Of a stretch of DNA of 64,000 bases, positions 1-14,000 are shown one piece after another; position 1 is the stretch's first letter, and the number at the start of each line of letters is the position of its first letter. The notes beneath the pieces are model-generated. The model did not search any database, was not told where the DNA came from, and worked only from the letters and a program-made list of their open reading frames with translations. Source of the stretch: Metallyticus violacea (taxonomy: Eukaryota > Arthropoda > Insecta > Mantodea > Metallyticidae); the NCBI GenBank assembly GCA_030762175.1, contig CM060841.1:14547001-14611000 (forward strand), given 5' to 3'. Position numbers and translations under genes: made by a program.

Positions 1-862
1 TTCATTATCAGGAAAATGTAGCATGCATGATATATTTTTCTATTCAGCCAGTATTGAAGATTGGTAGAATATGTATTATAAAAATTATGAGATACCCAGA
101 GTCTTTCTTGATTGTCAACTTTGAATCCAAAATAGATTGCTTTCTTTTTTGTTGGCATAATACTTCACTATTGTAAAGCAAATGCCACTTATCCAGAAAC
201 ATAACAAATATTGCTTACATATTCCTAAGACATAATTAAAGAAAATGGTTAAACTCAGAAAAAGCCAAGTTGGTGTTTTCCTATATTGAGAATAAAACAC
301 ATACAAAATAAGCAAATAAATCACAAAATACATGCTTACTCACAAAGAGCTCCACTTGGATTGCATTTTGCATAAGTTGCTATTTTGGGGGGATAAATGT
401 AATCCCTTCTCAAACAAGGACAGTAAACTATTTGAGAATGTCATAACCACATTTTTAATGAAGATCTAGCAAAATGCACAAATGCTAAGTCATGTGAATC
501 AGAATCATATGACAGAAATTATTACCATTTTCATTATCAGGTGCCCAAAATTGGTTAGTTTAACTAACAAGCTTATTTTTAATTTTGAAAATTGCTGCTT
601 TCAATGGAATTTGTAAGCTGGGATATTTAAGCTAAACTTTCTTCCAGAATAGATATATTTTTAACACAACGGTCATAAATACACACTCTCTATGCTCTAA
701 ATTGTATTTTTGTTCTAACCACATGATATTCAAAGAGCAAAGTCAGAGCTGATTATGTATATGCATTTACTGGGTATTTTATGATTTTATTGCCTGGTTC
801 ATGCAACTAGTAGGTCAGCATCCAGAGTGGTACCTCCTGACAAAATGAATATAATATTTGCA
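1..862. other. Intronic sequence, nothing recognised
   Basis: AT-rich sequence upstream of the first visible coding exon. Only short, unsupported open frames are present. It presumably belongs to an intron of gene 1, because the missing N-terminal exons of that gene must lie to the left. Confidence 0.5.
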
Positions 863-1907
863 CAACTGATTAAAGTTCTCACAATTACAACTACAATTAC
901 AAAGAAAATAGGTATGTACCTCATGACAGAAGATATTGGAAATGTAGTCCTGCTGCATCCACATATTTCTGGCATCATTTTAGAAAATTGTCATTTACAT
1001 ACATTTGTTCTTCTTGTAAGATTGAGTAAATTTCTCCCCTGACATTTTCTTTCATTCCTATGTGTGGGGGTTTTTTTCCACATACTATATTTTTTGACTT
1101 CTCATAAATTAAAATAACATGCAGGAATGACATAGTACTGATAGTATCTTTCTGCATATATGATATTCTTGAAAAAGATAAGCTCTATTACTTCATATAC
1201 ATTTACTGTGCATCGTACACCTATTTTCTCATCATACAGGTAAGTTTAATGTATAAAATTAGATTTTTCTGTACTCCAGTACCTGTTATTTTGTATTAAA
1301 AGACGATCACGTAAATGCCCCATGTTTCATCAGACTGCTTTAAATGGTCAAAATCATTAAGGCATGGACTCATGAGCAATAGGCCTGCAGTTTGATTTCC
1401 ATCAGAACCATTCTTCTTGACTGAGGTTTCTTTCAGGTTTTTCTAGTTCTCCTAAATTGCAAATGCAGATGAGGTACCCAAAACTTAGGCCTGGAATGTT
1501 TTCTTCTGTAAAAAATTCTTTCCCAATTTCATCTCATGTATCATCAGTGTTCACGACTTGTAATACCTCAGCATTAAAAATAAGCATTAAATGCTATCAA
1601 AAAGTTCTTAATCAGTAAAAAATATTAAGTATTAATCAACTACTTTTATCATTTAGTTTTTGTAATATCCAAAAACAAAATTTGTTCATATATCAGGATC
1701 ACCTGACTGCAATTTATGAACTACTTTACCTTGTATGCTTTTAAGTTTAAATTGACTCAATTTTGGATGGTGGACTAATGCATGTTAAAGCCAGTTTTCT
1801 AAAAAAATGCCTGAAATGAGTGGACATTGCATTTTCACCTCCTGTCATAGGTACTTGCTTATTTTCATTATAATTATAGTTGTAACTGTGAGAACTTGAA
1901 TCAGTTG
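863..1907. mobile_element. Non-autonomous DNA-transposon-like element with long terminal inverted repeats
   Basis: The segment from 863 inward (CAACTGAT, then AAGTTCTCAC, then AATTAC and a GAAAATA stretch) reappears as an imperfect inverted copy reading leftward from 1907. The similarity runs on for roughly 140 bases on each side (about 863-1000 and 1790-1907), through a shared TACCT-ATGACAG block and a GGCAT...TTTTAGAAAA block. No transposase is visible between the arms and I see no clear target-site duplication. It contains a SINE B copy. The superfamily is not identified. Confidence 0.5.
1344..1608 (+). mobile_element. SINE B copy, degraded
   Basis: A diverged SINE B in + orientation: a decayed tRNA-like head (CATTAAGGC...GACTCATGAGC, then GTTTGATTTCC as the B-box relic), the body (TGAGGTTTC, CTAAATTGCAAATGCAGATGAGGTACCC, each shared in parts with the other copies), the TTTCATCTCATGTATCATCAGTGTTC block, and a tail block GCATTAAATGCTAT. 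It sits inside the inverted-repeat element 863-1907 and therefore inserted later. Confidence 0.7.
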
Positions 1908-2444
1908 AATGGATATGACATCTACTTTACCAAGAGTTATTGCACTGACTGGCGACATGCATGTTGGCATGAAACAGGTGACAAAACCAAGTAAGACACT
2001 GTGTAACAGCAAAGGTCAGAAACCAGAATTTGGAAGAGTCAGGGCAACAGCTATTCAGCAAGCATTCAAGACTTTCTCAGCCACAGCAGTGAGAACAGGT
2101 TAAGCTCACTAAAAGATTCCTTGTATTTGATATACTTCCACATATATTATGTATTTTTTTATAGTGAATAAATTGTAATTCTGTTTCTTGGAGAAGAGCA
2201 CAGCTTTCTTAACTGTGAAGCAATATGCCATTGCATATGAATCAGAAAAAAATAAAGTATAAGAATTTTTATAAAGATAAACATTATAAAAATCTGGGCA
2301 TTGGCCATACTGCTCAAAGAAATTATGAGTTGCAATACATGTTTAAATTTCAGGCTTGCTGTCCTTGTGATCAATTCCAGTTTGGCAGTAATGAGTACAC
2401 TCTTCAACACTAAACTGTAATAAAATAATTTTTTGTTCCAACAG

Positions 2445-2592
2445 ATCAGTGGTTGCTATGCTCTAACAGAAGTGGCTCATGGAACTGATGCTAAGAATAT
2501 GCGAACTACAGCAACTTTTGATACTTCTACACAAGAATTTGTGCTACACTCACAAAATTTTGAAGCTGGAAAATGCTGGATTGGCAGTTTAG
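2445..2592 (+). CDS. Gene 1 first visible exon (CYALTE, AHGT)
   Basis: Follows the acceptor TTTTTTGTTCCAACAG and ends before GTAAGT. It encodes [14 protein letters not shown] through CWIGSLG, the first conserved FAD-binding loop of acyl-CoA oxidases. Begins in phase 0, ends in phase 1 (the Gly codon is split). The paralogous exon of gene 2 (63646-63793) has exactly the same length. Confidence 0.93.
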
Positions 2593-5500
2593 GTAAGTAT
2601 ATTAATTCTAAAGTCCCAGAATGTAATGTGGTAACATGTTCTGATAATTTGAAATCCAATAAATCTAATATGATAAACAATAAAAATATGTGGTCTTTAT
2701 AGAATATTTGTACTATACATAAATGTAATATAAGATAACAAAGAATAGGTCCTAAATATTGATCAATTGTTAGACTGGCACCACGTTCCTATGCACCTTT
2801 TACCAAGATAGTTTGTTTTCAATCCTATTGGCTAAAAGTTGAATTTATGGTGGATAAAGTGGTATCTGGGTGTAAGTCCCCTGGATAATCCAGTTTCTCA
2901 AGCTAATTAGGCATGACGGAAAATAAACTGTGTGACTGTTGTAAATGTGCAGAACTTATTGTTAATTATCTGTTGTTACTGAGTTGGATTAGACTTATTG
3001 AATGTTAAAGCAGTCTAATAGCTTGTTAATTTTTAATTCTGTTGATGGAACTGGCCCTTATGGTCTTTGCAGTCTGCTACTGTAATATGAATGTCAGACT
3101 TTTTTTGTCCCCCCAGGTAAGTCTGCAACACATGCTACTGTGTTTGCCCAGCTGATTACTCCTGATGGTACAAATCATGGGCTGCATGCTTTTGTGGTAC
3201 CAATAAGAAACCCTAAAACCATGTTTGCATATCCTGGAGTGATCATAGCAGACATGGGTGAGAAGGCAGGATTAAATGGTGTTGATAATGGGTAGGTATC
3301 CTGTATTAATATTTTTATTGGCTACTTGTTTTTAAATTGGACAACTTGCACCATTTTTAGGAATTAAAATCCACTTTTGCTCTCTGCTTAGTTTATGTAG
3401 CATCTCTACTACAACCTGTTAAAAATAACCTCAACAACTGGTAGGTATATTTTTGACAGTTTCTTTTAATATGTCACTTGAATGCAACCTCAATTTATTA
3501 AATTTATTGATATTTACAAAGTGCAATACTCAGTCATTATTAAACATTACAGCTAAAAAACTCAATAAAAAGTCATAGAGAAATACAAATATTCAGACTT
3601 TTTATGACTATTAATAACATATGCTTATTACTAAATACAAAGATGTATGATCTAATCACTTGACATTACAGTGTCCTCATGGCATTTTGAAAGATAACCT
3701 GAAATCAACAGAAAACTGTAAACCACAATGCAATGTAAAAACAAACCAATAAAACTGTATTACTGAAACAGGTATGCAGCATTCAACCACTATAGAATAC
3801 CAAAAGATAACCTACTTGACAAAACCGGCACAGTAACAACTGAAGGAAAATATATATCGCCATATAAAGATCCACGCAAAAGATTTGGTGAGTACTTTGC
3901 ACTCTTTAAGATTAAAAAATATAATTATATTAAAAGAATATGTAAATAAATTTTATAAATGCTCTATTCATATCATAGATTTGTTCAAATTAATGTACAT
4001 TCAATTCTGAAATCTTTGCATGAGGATTAAGATATTGCTAAGAATCAGCTTTTGCAACTGCACATATAGAATATTCAAGTTTATATTTGACTTATTTTGA
4101 GATATATAACTGAATAGTTTGCTTTCTATGCATCAAGTAATATTCAAAATGGTGAAGAATGAAGAGAGACAGACAGAATGATTGCCTAAGATGGAACTTT
4201 GCTGTCTCATGATTCTGGAACTAAAACATTTTGAAACTGTTTATAGTATAATAACATATATTATTTAACTTATTTTGATGTGAAATATCTGATTTTATTG
4301 CCATGTTTACTTACATTTTTATTTTATGGGTTGTAGCTGCATCACTTGGTACACTTTTGCTTGGACGTGTTGGCATTGTTGGTATTAGTGCAGCAATGTT
4401 GAGCAAGGCTGTTGTAATCGCAATACGCTATTCTGCATTACGTCGGCAGTTTGGTTCATCTGAAAACAATGAATTACCAATTATAGAATACCAGCTACAG
4501 GTTTGTTCTTATCCATTTGAATAGGATTATAACAGAAGTTATAACTGCTCTCTCCTGTTTCATATGCTCTCACAGACATGACCTCATTTTGGATAAGAAG
4601 GCATGTTATATGTATAATTTTAATGTTGCAATTACACTTATTAAAAAAAATTATAAGGCTAGAATTAAGTTTTAGATGTTCCATAGCAATTTATTTTTAA
4701 ACTTAATATTAACAATTTTCCTTAACAAACATTGCCTTATATTTATTTATGTGCAATGCTGTTTATAAACATTATGGCTTGGTTTCAGCCTTAGCTCTAT
4801 ACTAAGTAATGCATAAATGTAAACTACATTATTTATTATATCTGATAAAAAACAAAACAATGCAGAATATAATTAAGATTGTTGTATGATTGAGTCAAAC
4901 TACACACTCTTATTGGCTCCAGTTACTTGTTTAAATGTGGAAGGCAATAAGAGTATATAGTTTGTCTCAATCACACAACAATATTAATTACTATATAATT
5001 AGCTTTACTGTAAAAGTTCCAGTTAGCATTTCAAGAAAATACAGGATATGCTTACATGTTGCTATTTACTAATTTTCCTTTTTCATTATTCACATCCATT
5101 TCTTCTTAACTTTAAATAAAACTCTTCTACTCTTCTAACTCCAAGATATTTCTTAATTGCATCTTACTTTTTAATATTATGTTGTTTTTACTTTATCAGT
5201 CATTTTTCTCCATTATCAGTATCCTTACAATTTAGATAAATGTGTGCCTTCTTTATGTTCTTCTGCAACCTCTCAGTTTCCAACTTCTAATCAAAACAAG
5301 CAATTCCTTCCCTCTTATTGTTATTGAGTAGTGTTTAATGCCCGTTTTTACTACTGAGGCACCACAAGCGGTGGACACTGATGATATATGAGATGAAATG
5401 ATATATTGGGAAAGGATTTTTTTTTTTTAAGGGAAGGAAGTATTCCAGGCCTAAGTTTAGGATATCTCCCTGGCATTTGCCATTTATGAGGACTGAGGAA

Positions 5501-8054
5501 AACCTGGGAAAAACCTCAGTTAGGGAGGATGGTCCTGGCGGGATTTGAACTCCAGACCTTCTGCTCACGAGTCTGTGCCTTAACGATCTCAGCCACCCAT
5601 GGTGGTCTGCTTCCCTCTTATTTCTATTACATTTATTAAGGTACATTCTCTCTCACAACCTACTTCTAACTCAATTATAAAATATAAGAGAGGCTATAAA
5701 ATATATAATTATGGTACATTTATAAAAGATTTGTTAAAGCATTTGTGTTTCCTTTTTTTTCAGCAATGGAGACTTTTCCCTTATCTTGCTGCAGCATATG
5801 CTCTGAAAATATTCAGCAATGTTAGCACACAGTGCCTTGTGGAGCTTGCTGTGTTAATGTGGTTTGGAAACGATAAAGAAAAATCAGTGAGTTATTTAAA
5901 TACTTATATAATTTTTATATTGCTTCACAGGCAAAGTCTGTGTAAATATTCTTAAGCAATATATTTGAAATCATAGTATGATTGAGTTGAATTTAGAATA
6001 ACTGAGGTGACTTTGTAACACATCACTAATAGTTTTTAAAAGAGGAAAACTAAGTTTCTGGAGCTAATTGCTCCCATCTTCAGTTCCAGTTCGACTGCGG
6101 GCCTTGTTCTTTGTGGTAGTTTGGTTTGTCTCTGGTGGCGGTTGGATGAACTTCTGTATTACAACGTCACTTGGTGGGATTTCAAAGTTGAAAACTCTAC
6201 ATTTGTTCTTCCAGATATAAATGTTTTCCCAGACGGCAAGTTCTGTTTTCCCTGTAATGTTTTTAAGTAGTTTGGAATTCCTGTTTATATTATGTTTTTC
6301 ATTCCAAAAATGCCAAGCTACTACTGATTTTTCTTCCTGTCTTTGTTTTATGTTCCTGATGTGTTCTTTTGCTCGTCTTTTTATGTTTCTTTTAGTCTTT
6401 CCTATGTACATTTTTTCACAATCGATACGTTCCATCTGATATGTTCCTGGTTTGTTCTCTTGAGGAATGTCCTCTTTTAGTTTAGAATTTAGTATATTTT
6501 TTATGGAGTAACTGTTTTTTGGAGTTAAAATAATGTTTTGTTTTTTGAAAATCTTTTGGAAATAGTAGAAACCACCACGAAGAACAAGGCCGGCAGTCGA
6601 ACTGGAACTGAAGATGGGAGCAATTAGCTCCAGAAACTTAGTTTTCCTCTTTTAAAAACTATTAGTGATGTACGTGTTACAAAGTCGACTCAGTTATTCT
6701 AAACTTATACTAAACATCACTGTTACAAATGTCCACCATATTTAACTAATGATTGAGTTGAACTAAACACTCTTATTGCTAGTTGGTTCTGGTGGTGTAG
6801 TGGTAACCATACTTGCCTTCTAAACCCAATGTCGTGGGTTCAAACCCAGCCAAGATCAATGGATTTTTTCGGGCGTAAAAATCCAAAGTATGGCTTCCTT
6901 TGGAAGGGAAGTAAAGCTGTGGGTCCCTTGTCATACATTTATGGCACAAAAAAGAACCTCAAGCCTGAAAGAAGAGGACTCTGAGCAAAATCTGTCGGCC
7001 GTCTCACGCCCGGAATTGAATGGGACGCTGATGACCTGAGATGTTAAAGAGCATCCTTAAATTAAAGGAATTAAAAAAAAACTCTTATTGCTCCACTTAC
7101 TTGTTACAACTAATCACCCAATGATTTCAATTATATAATTGACTTCACTGCACAAGTTCCAATTAGCATCTCTAGCTGTTCTTAAGCAAATAGTTTTTAA
7201 TTCAGAAATTCTATCTTATAAGCTTTCGGCATTTATTGTATTAGTTAATAATGTATAGGACAGAAAGGTGCTCATAGTGCACACATTATTTAAAACTGGA
7301 CTGCATAAACATTTAAATCTTAAAATTATTCAATAAATATGTATTTATTCTAACTCATATGAAGCTGTGAGTTATAGAAAGGAGCTATGTTTAGTTTTGA
7401 AAAAAGCATGTTCAAACTTTTGCATTGTTTTCCTCCTGTGTGAGCTGTTTCAATAGAAACTTTGTTCTTTACTGAGAGCAGTGAACCACAAGAATGAAAG
7501 AGTAAAGTTCATAGTATGTGCTATTAAAAAAAGAAAAAAAATGGAATGTTGGTAGATATTCTTCCCCTCTTATAATGACCTTATATATATCTTGATGTCT
7601 ATATGTTTTCTCTCCCCCTATTCCTCCCCCTATTCCTATCTACACTGCTCATCAAGAGCTTTTTTATTAATAAACTTTTTGAATAGCCTCTCCATCTATG
7701 GTGCCTGTAAGAATTTATCAGTACCTTTAAATCATCTGATTCATATATTTACCTTGAGATAAGACTTCAGTAATCTCACGTACTTTTCTCCAATTACAGT
7801 GAGCCTTCTTCTGCTAATCCATTAGGCAAAATTCAAATACCTATCTACAAGAACCAAATTATTGCCTCTCTGCATCCTATCATGAGATCTATTCCCTAAA
7901 TTTCAAATATGTATAACTGAACTGTGCATTTATAGATAGGTGTTGGATTTCTCAAGAACTTGCGCATTGTGGGCTAACTGTTCTATTGGTCATCACCATC
8001 TTCATCTTCATCGTTGTCATCATCATCATCATCATCACCACCACCACCACCACC

Positions 8055-8088
<34 letters not shown>

Positions 8089-11000
8089 TCATCATCTAGA
8101 TATTAGCAGTAGCATTAGCAGGACCGTCAGTCAGTTGATTGCTTTAGTATATAGTAGTACAATTGAGTAAGGTATGTCTTAATAAAATACAATGAATTCT
8201 ATACAAGAATGTCAAAAGTAAAAAATATAATACAATTAGGCGTATCAATAATATCAGCGTAAAGTACATAGATGAAATATATGGTCATTCTCATACTACT
8301 AGTACATATATAGTTATGAAATAGTTTTTAATCATTATTTACAAGGAAATCTTGGATGGCATAGAAGCAGTTGTTAATTTCATGTGCCTTTAGGGATAGT
8401 TGCAATATGCCAGAATGCAATATGCTTCTTTAAGGAGATATATGCTTATATACAAAATAGTTTACATGGTGTTCTGCTCTATCATGGCTCAAATCATTTA
8501 TTTACTTATTTATTTTTGCATTTTGAAGCATATCTTACTTGCAGTTGACTTTCCCCAGAATATTATGCCATACCTGAACAAGGAATAAACATATGTAAAG
8601 TAAGTCATTCTAACAGTTTCTGCCCTTGTACATCATGCTAATACCCTATCATACAGCATTTGTGCTGAATTTTTTATTTATGTGATTTATATGGGTTTCC
8701 CATTTTGAATTGCTTTGAATCCATATACCAATAAGTTTGGTGAATTTTACTTCCCTAATTGTCTGGTTTAGGAATTTCATTTTTTGAACTATATATTATT
8801 CCTTTTCCATTAATGTCCCTTGCTACTGTATTATAGCATTTATTATGACACTGTTATCTATGAAATAGTTAGAAATTTGGTCCATTACTTGGAAAATTGA
8901 TTTTAAGAAGTTTTCTTTGTTTGCTGCCCTTACCAGGATATTTGTGTCATCAGCAAAGAGGAGGGACTTTGCAGAATCATCAGCTATAATGAAGTCGTTA
9001 ACGAATAGCAAGAAAAGGATAGGACCTAATATAGAACCTTGAGGTACTCCATATTTTTCAGCTAATAACTTGATTAATACTTCTTTATTTCTCTAATTTC
9101 TTTGCATTTAATGTCAACAATTTGTTTCTGGTCACTCAAATATGATTTTATCTAGTTGTGGCATAGTCCCTAATTCCAAGCTTTTGTATTTTTACTAATA
9201 GTTTTTTGTCACCAAGATCCTCTATCATCACCACAGGATAGTATGTAATTAGCTTTGAACTTTGATTTATTTATCCTTAGATCTTTCTATACAAATATTA
9301 GAGATGTCCAGTTGATTACATTACAAAATATTACAGTTGTAATTAAATTCATAATACAGTTTTATAGAGTACAGAGGTAGAAAATTAGAATTTACAAAGT
9401 AAATGAAAAGATGATACAAATAACATAAGAAATATCCAAGTTCAATTAAAATATTACAAAATTTGGTACACAGAAAGATAATGTAAATTCATTCAAGATA
9501 TTCATTTACATGGCAAAAACAGTTTGTATCCTTACAGCTTCTTATACTGTGATAATTTGTTATATAATTTCATTCCAGTATACATGAATTTCTTTTCATG
9601 TCATTTAGACTGTGCATTATAATGGCAGTTCTTTCTTCCATGCTTTATGGTCATGAGTACTTGCACTTTTGAGAAGCTATCAAAATTTACTTCATTTAAA
9701 CAAAAGCTTCATAAAAGTATGAGGGATATTCTAAAAGTTATCTGCCTGATTCAGAGATGTTATGATGATGGCCAAATTACTATGATGGTTATTAGATATC
9801 ATCTTTTAGATGGCACACTGTAAAGTTTCAGATGCATATATGTAGTCAGTTGTTTATCATGTAAATGCACTAGTTTAACATTTTCAACAAAATGGATAAA
9901 CCTTAAATATGAGATGTGATAAAGTACTTCGTTTTGAAGGGTTTAACCCCAATAGAAATACAAAATGAGTTGGATTCTACATAAAACGAATCTTCCCCTT
10001 TGTTTTTGATGGTTAAAAAGTAGGCTGCTGAAGTGGTTGTACATCCATTCAAGATGATGAGCACCCAGAGTGTCCCAAAACTCCTATGACCAATGAAATT
10101 GTGACAAAATTTCACAATGTGTTAATCATTGATCACCAATATGAGTGGACTGACATTACAAAGACCTTGATAGGCTGTGTTCACTACATTTTCACAAAAT
10201 TTTGGATATGAGAAAGCGTTTTGCTTGATATGTGCTATGTTTGTTACAATGGACTAAAAATGCATTCAAATGAACATTTTGCAAGAGTGTTACGATTCCA
10301 ATGAGTTAATCTGAAGTTTCATAACAGTAAATGAAACATGGATTCATTATTAGATGCCAGGACAAAGGAGCAGTTCAAACAGTAGGTGGCAATGGGCGAA
10401 ACTACACCAGAGAAAGCATAATGAAGGAAAAGTCATGGTTACAGTTTTTTGGGATTCTCATGGTGTAGTGCTCATAGATTACCTTCAGTAGGGTAGAATC
10501 ATCATTGGGGAATATAATGCTTTAATACTGGACTAACTGAAGGATGCTATTTAGGCCCACACCTTGTAAAAAAGAAAGCTCTCTTTCATGACAATAATTT
10601 GCCTTCCCACATGTTAGGGATGTTGCTGCACATGACCTTCACTTCCAAGTGCTTCCACATTCATCATATTTGCAGAATTTGGCTCCAGTAATTACTTTTT
10701 GTTCCCAAACCTAAAGAAATGGCTGAGTGGACAAAGATTCATATCAAATGAGGTTGAAGCCGAGACAGATGCTTATTTTTCATAGTTGGACAACTATTAT
10801 TTTACTGAGGGTATTAAAAAGTTGGAAAGTTGTTAGACTAAATGAGTTGAGTTATAAGGTGACAATGTTTATTTATTAAAAAAAAACAACTTTCTCTTAA
10901 ATCTTGAGTTTTTTTGGTCATGCCAAGAACTTTTACGAGTAATAGAATGCCCCTTGTATATACAAGGCACCTGGATATTTGTTCTTTTCAGTCCTGCAAA

Positions 11001-14000
11001 TCATACATTGCACACATCCTAAATTATTCAGTTTTGCCTGAAAAGTAGGACATGAAACAAAACTTCTGAAGATCTTCTTGTAGTTTTACTGTTCCAACAC
11101 AGCTTAGACAGATTTTAGCATGTTCTTGACAGAAATTATGCATCGCAATTATAACAATATGTTTTAAGTATTTATATATATGTGGGACATGCATATTCTC
11201 ATCTGACATCCTACCTAGAAGCAATATATTAAATTTTGATAACAGGACATTAAAGTGATTGAAGCTATATAACCATATATTTTGCCTGTAGAGATAGTAA
11301 GTGCAATTATTTTGACATATACAGTTAACTCTCAATAATTTTCATGCAGATAATCCACTTTTCAGATAATTCATAGTTCGTCTTCTCTCTCTCTTTTCTA
11401 TTTTTTTATATATATATATAAATTATTTCATCTTTACTTAATCAGTGAATTTATTTCTTCAAATTTTTGCGTGTAGTTTGTCTTTCTGCCTTCCAATGAA
11501 GCCTTCCTCCTCCCCTCAAAATTTTGCATGAAATGCATTGAAGCCAAGCTATACTACACTTTCTCCCTTTAGTAGCATTGTGAGTAGTGTGGCTGGCAAT
11601 GCTGATCATATGCTGTACATCTTTTTTGAGTTTACAGTTGTGTGTTGTTAGCACGCTTAAAAATGAGTGGTTGTAAAATTAATTATAACGAGAAATGCAT
11701 GGGAGATGCAAAAATATCACACAGCCAAGCTAGTTAGTATCACTGTCAGTATGCTTCTATCATATATGGAAAATTGTAATGAATTTCCATTTATAAACAT
11801 TGTTTTCCTACAAAATTTGCATGCTAAAATCAGGGAAAATGAACAGTCTTTAAGGACATTTACAAAGTTGACTTATTTTTTTCCATTAAAGTGAAACATG
11901 ATATGTTTATTGTTTTCAAAATTTGTATCACTATAAATATTTACCTTAAAATGCATTGCAGTGTTTCAATTTTTTATTTTGAAATGTACTTCATTTGTCC
12001 ACTCTGTCAAACTACTTTTTACCAAACTTTAGGTGAAAGAAACAAACTTTTGCAGATGATTCACAAATTTTGGTAATTTGTGGAAGTTCATGCACTAATT
12101 ACTACAAATTATCAGAAATTAACTTAGTTGTAGTCTAAAAGATTTATTGCTGCTTTGTCATCATGAGCAAACTAAATATTTTTTGTCTTACTTTTCTTCT
12201 AGGCTGACATTGGACTGGAACAGCATGCTCTGCAATCCTCAGCAAAAGGGCTAAGCACATGGACTTCTCAGCAAGGAATTCAACAATGCCGAGAGGCTTG
12301 TGGAGGCCATGGATACCTAAAATGTAACTAACAATACATATTATTCATTTTGTTTATTTCATATTGTTTTAAAGTATAAGATATTCTAAAAAAGATGGTT
12401 GGTTAGTTGGTTGGTTGCTAGTAACCAGTGGAGATACTTATTTATCATTTTTTCCCTAGTTTACCAATAAAGAGCTTCCAAATTATTTTTCATTTGTTTG
12501 TTGCTATCTAGTTGGCTGCATTTCAGTAGATGTTCCTTATTTAAGATAGTCCTTACACAATGGGCAGTGGCTGTCCTTGATTAATTTCATTGTGAAGAGG
12601 TTTGGGTGTGCAGAAATCCTACCTTCTCGTGGTGCACCTGGGTAACGCTAAGTGGATTACAGATATGGCAAGTTTTCCAAGATGTAAGAGCAATACACAA
12701 CAGGGCTTTTCAATGTTACTCTGGAATGCCAGTGGCTTATCACACAGCAAAAAGTCATAAGTTGAACTATAACATGACTATAACATAAACATAAAGTAGA
12801 TATCTGTAATTCTTGAAGCTATTCTAAAAAATATTTAGGACAATAGTTTAATTATACTGGCATTGTACCTATTTAATTTTGCAGAGCACTACCAACATCA
12901 TCACCCTATATTTTAATATTATTAAATAAAAGGCCAATTTTGAGTACTCCTTGTTGTCACTAGGGTATAGGATTATACTGGGTAATAAAATTTATATGAA
13001 CCTTATCATAAGTCAGTTTGAATGTATGATGTAAAAGATTGTGCATCTTGCCTTGAAGGGTATCTGCTTTGAGAAGAGTATGATGCTGTGCAATTTAACA
13101 AGTGGTTAAAGAACTAACATGTCGGCATTTTGTAAACAAACTGGCTAAACTATAACGAGGTTATAGCCTTTCCTGGACTCATTCCTGCCATCCACAGCAA
13201 ATTTTCAGAATTAGATTTACTGATGTTAATTTTATTGATAGAAACTCGCTCTACAATAGTAACATCATTAATTTCAAATGACTACTTAGTAAAGTTAGAA
13301 AAAATTTGACCATCCCAAATAAGAACCTTTCTTTTAATGGTAAACTAAATTCTTCTTTGATTTCAACTTCAAAGAGAATTGACAATAACAACAATGAGAA
13401 GAAAGGAAAGATAAAAGAACAGGGGGAAAAAAGTTAACAGAGATAAAGGTTATAATGCCTCATCCAAAAATGAGATGAGTTCTAATGATCTTTCATATTG
13501 AAACATTCGGAATGAAGGGTTTGGGTTGAAAACATAATTTTAAAATGAGAACAAAATGTAAAATACTGGCAATGACAATAACAGCTTTATGGGCCACATT
13601 CTCAGTTTATAAATAATCTTCTTTAGTAGTAAATATTCCGAAAATAGGTGCATAGGTAACTATATAATTTTGCAATTATAGTAACTGTTTTCAGCAAAAG
13701 ATAATTATTATTTAACAACACTTAATACATTATTCCACATCACCTGTTTTCACTGGAAGGTGGTTTCCAAGTGGTGCCAAGTATTCTCAGTATTTAATAA
13801 GTTAAATAATAAAGGAAACAGTAACCTGAATGAATATTTGAGGTTTTAGAGTTTTCTGTATTCATTTAGTGTGATCTTTTATGGCATACTGTTAAGTGAT
13901 ATCTGTTACGTCTCCAGTTTCACATTAACACACGAATCTATCACTGGCATTGTGATATGACATGTCTGTGCATATTCTGTAATGAAAATTGTGGATGGCA

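Larger units (their letters stand above)
5994..6701 (-). mobile_element. Penelope-like element fragment flanked by inverted terminal repeats
   Basis: Arms 5994-6119 and 6570-6701 are near-identical inverted copies. Between and partly within the left arm is a minus-strand reading frame (6064 to about 6575) ending in the GIY-YIG endonuclease of Penelope-like elements: [20 protein letters not shown] with a GTY variant of GIY, then [20 protein letters not shown], and [13 protein letters not shown] with the conserved Glu. The reverse transcriptase domain is absent. Each arm ends with a hammerhead-ribozyme-like sequence. The element is in the intron after exon 5886, antisense to the gene. Confidence 0.85.

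Noticed and set aside
1909..2103. 64-codon frame starting MDMTSTLPRVIALTG
   Set aside because: It resembles no ACOX segment, has no splice sites that fit the gene, and shows no family motif.
2225..2413. Possible diverged upstream exon of gene 1 (IKYKNFYKDKHYKNLGIG, YELQYMF), spaced somewhat like gene 2 residues SVKYS...GSARHYHY
   Set aside because: No GT or good GC donor joins it in phase 0 to the exon at 2445, the acceptor phase does not match that of gene 2, and lysine-rich text is common by chance in this AT-rich DNA.
6781..6860. Apparent tRNA gene (A and B boxes)
   Set aside because: The acceptor stem does not close, and the sequence continues into a SINE body that recurs across the window.
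7940..8170. Histidine-rich open frame
   Set aside because: It is the translation of a CAT/CAC microsatellite.
9903..10115. Minus-strand frame of 70 codons
   Set aside because: Shadow of the mariner transposase relic, which reads on the plus strand.
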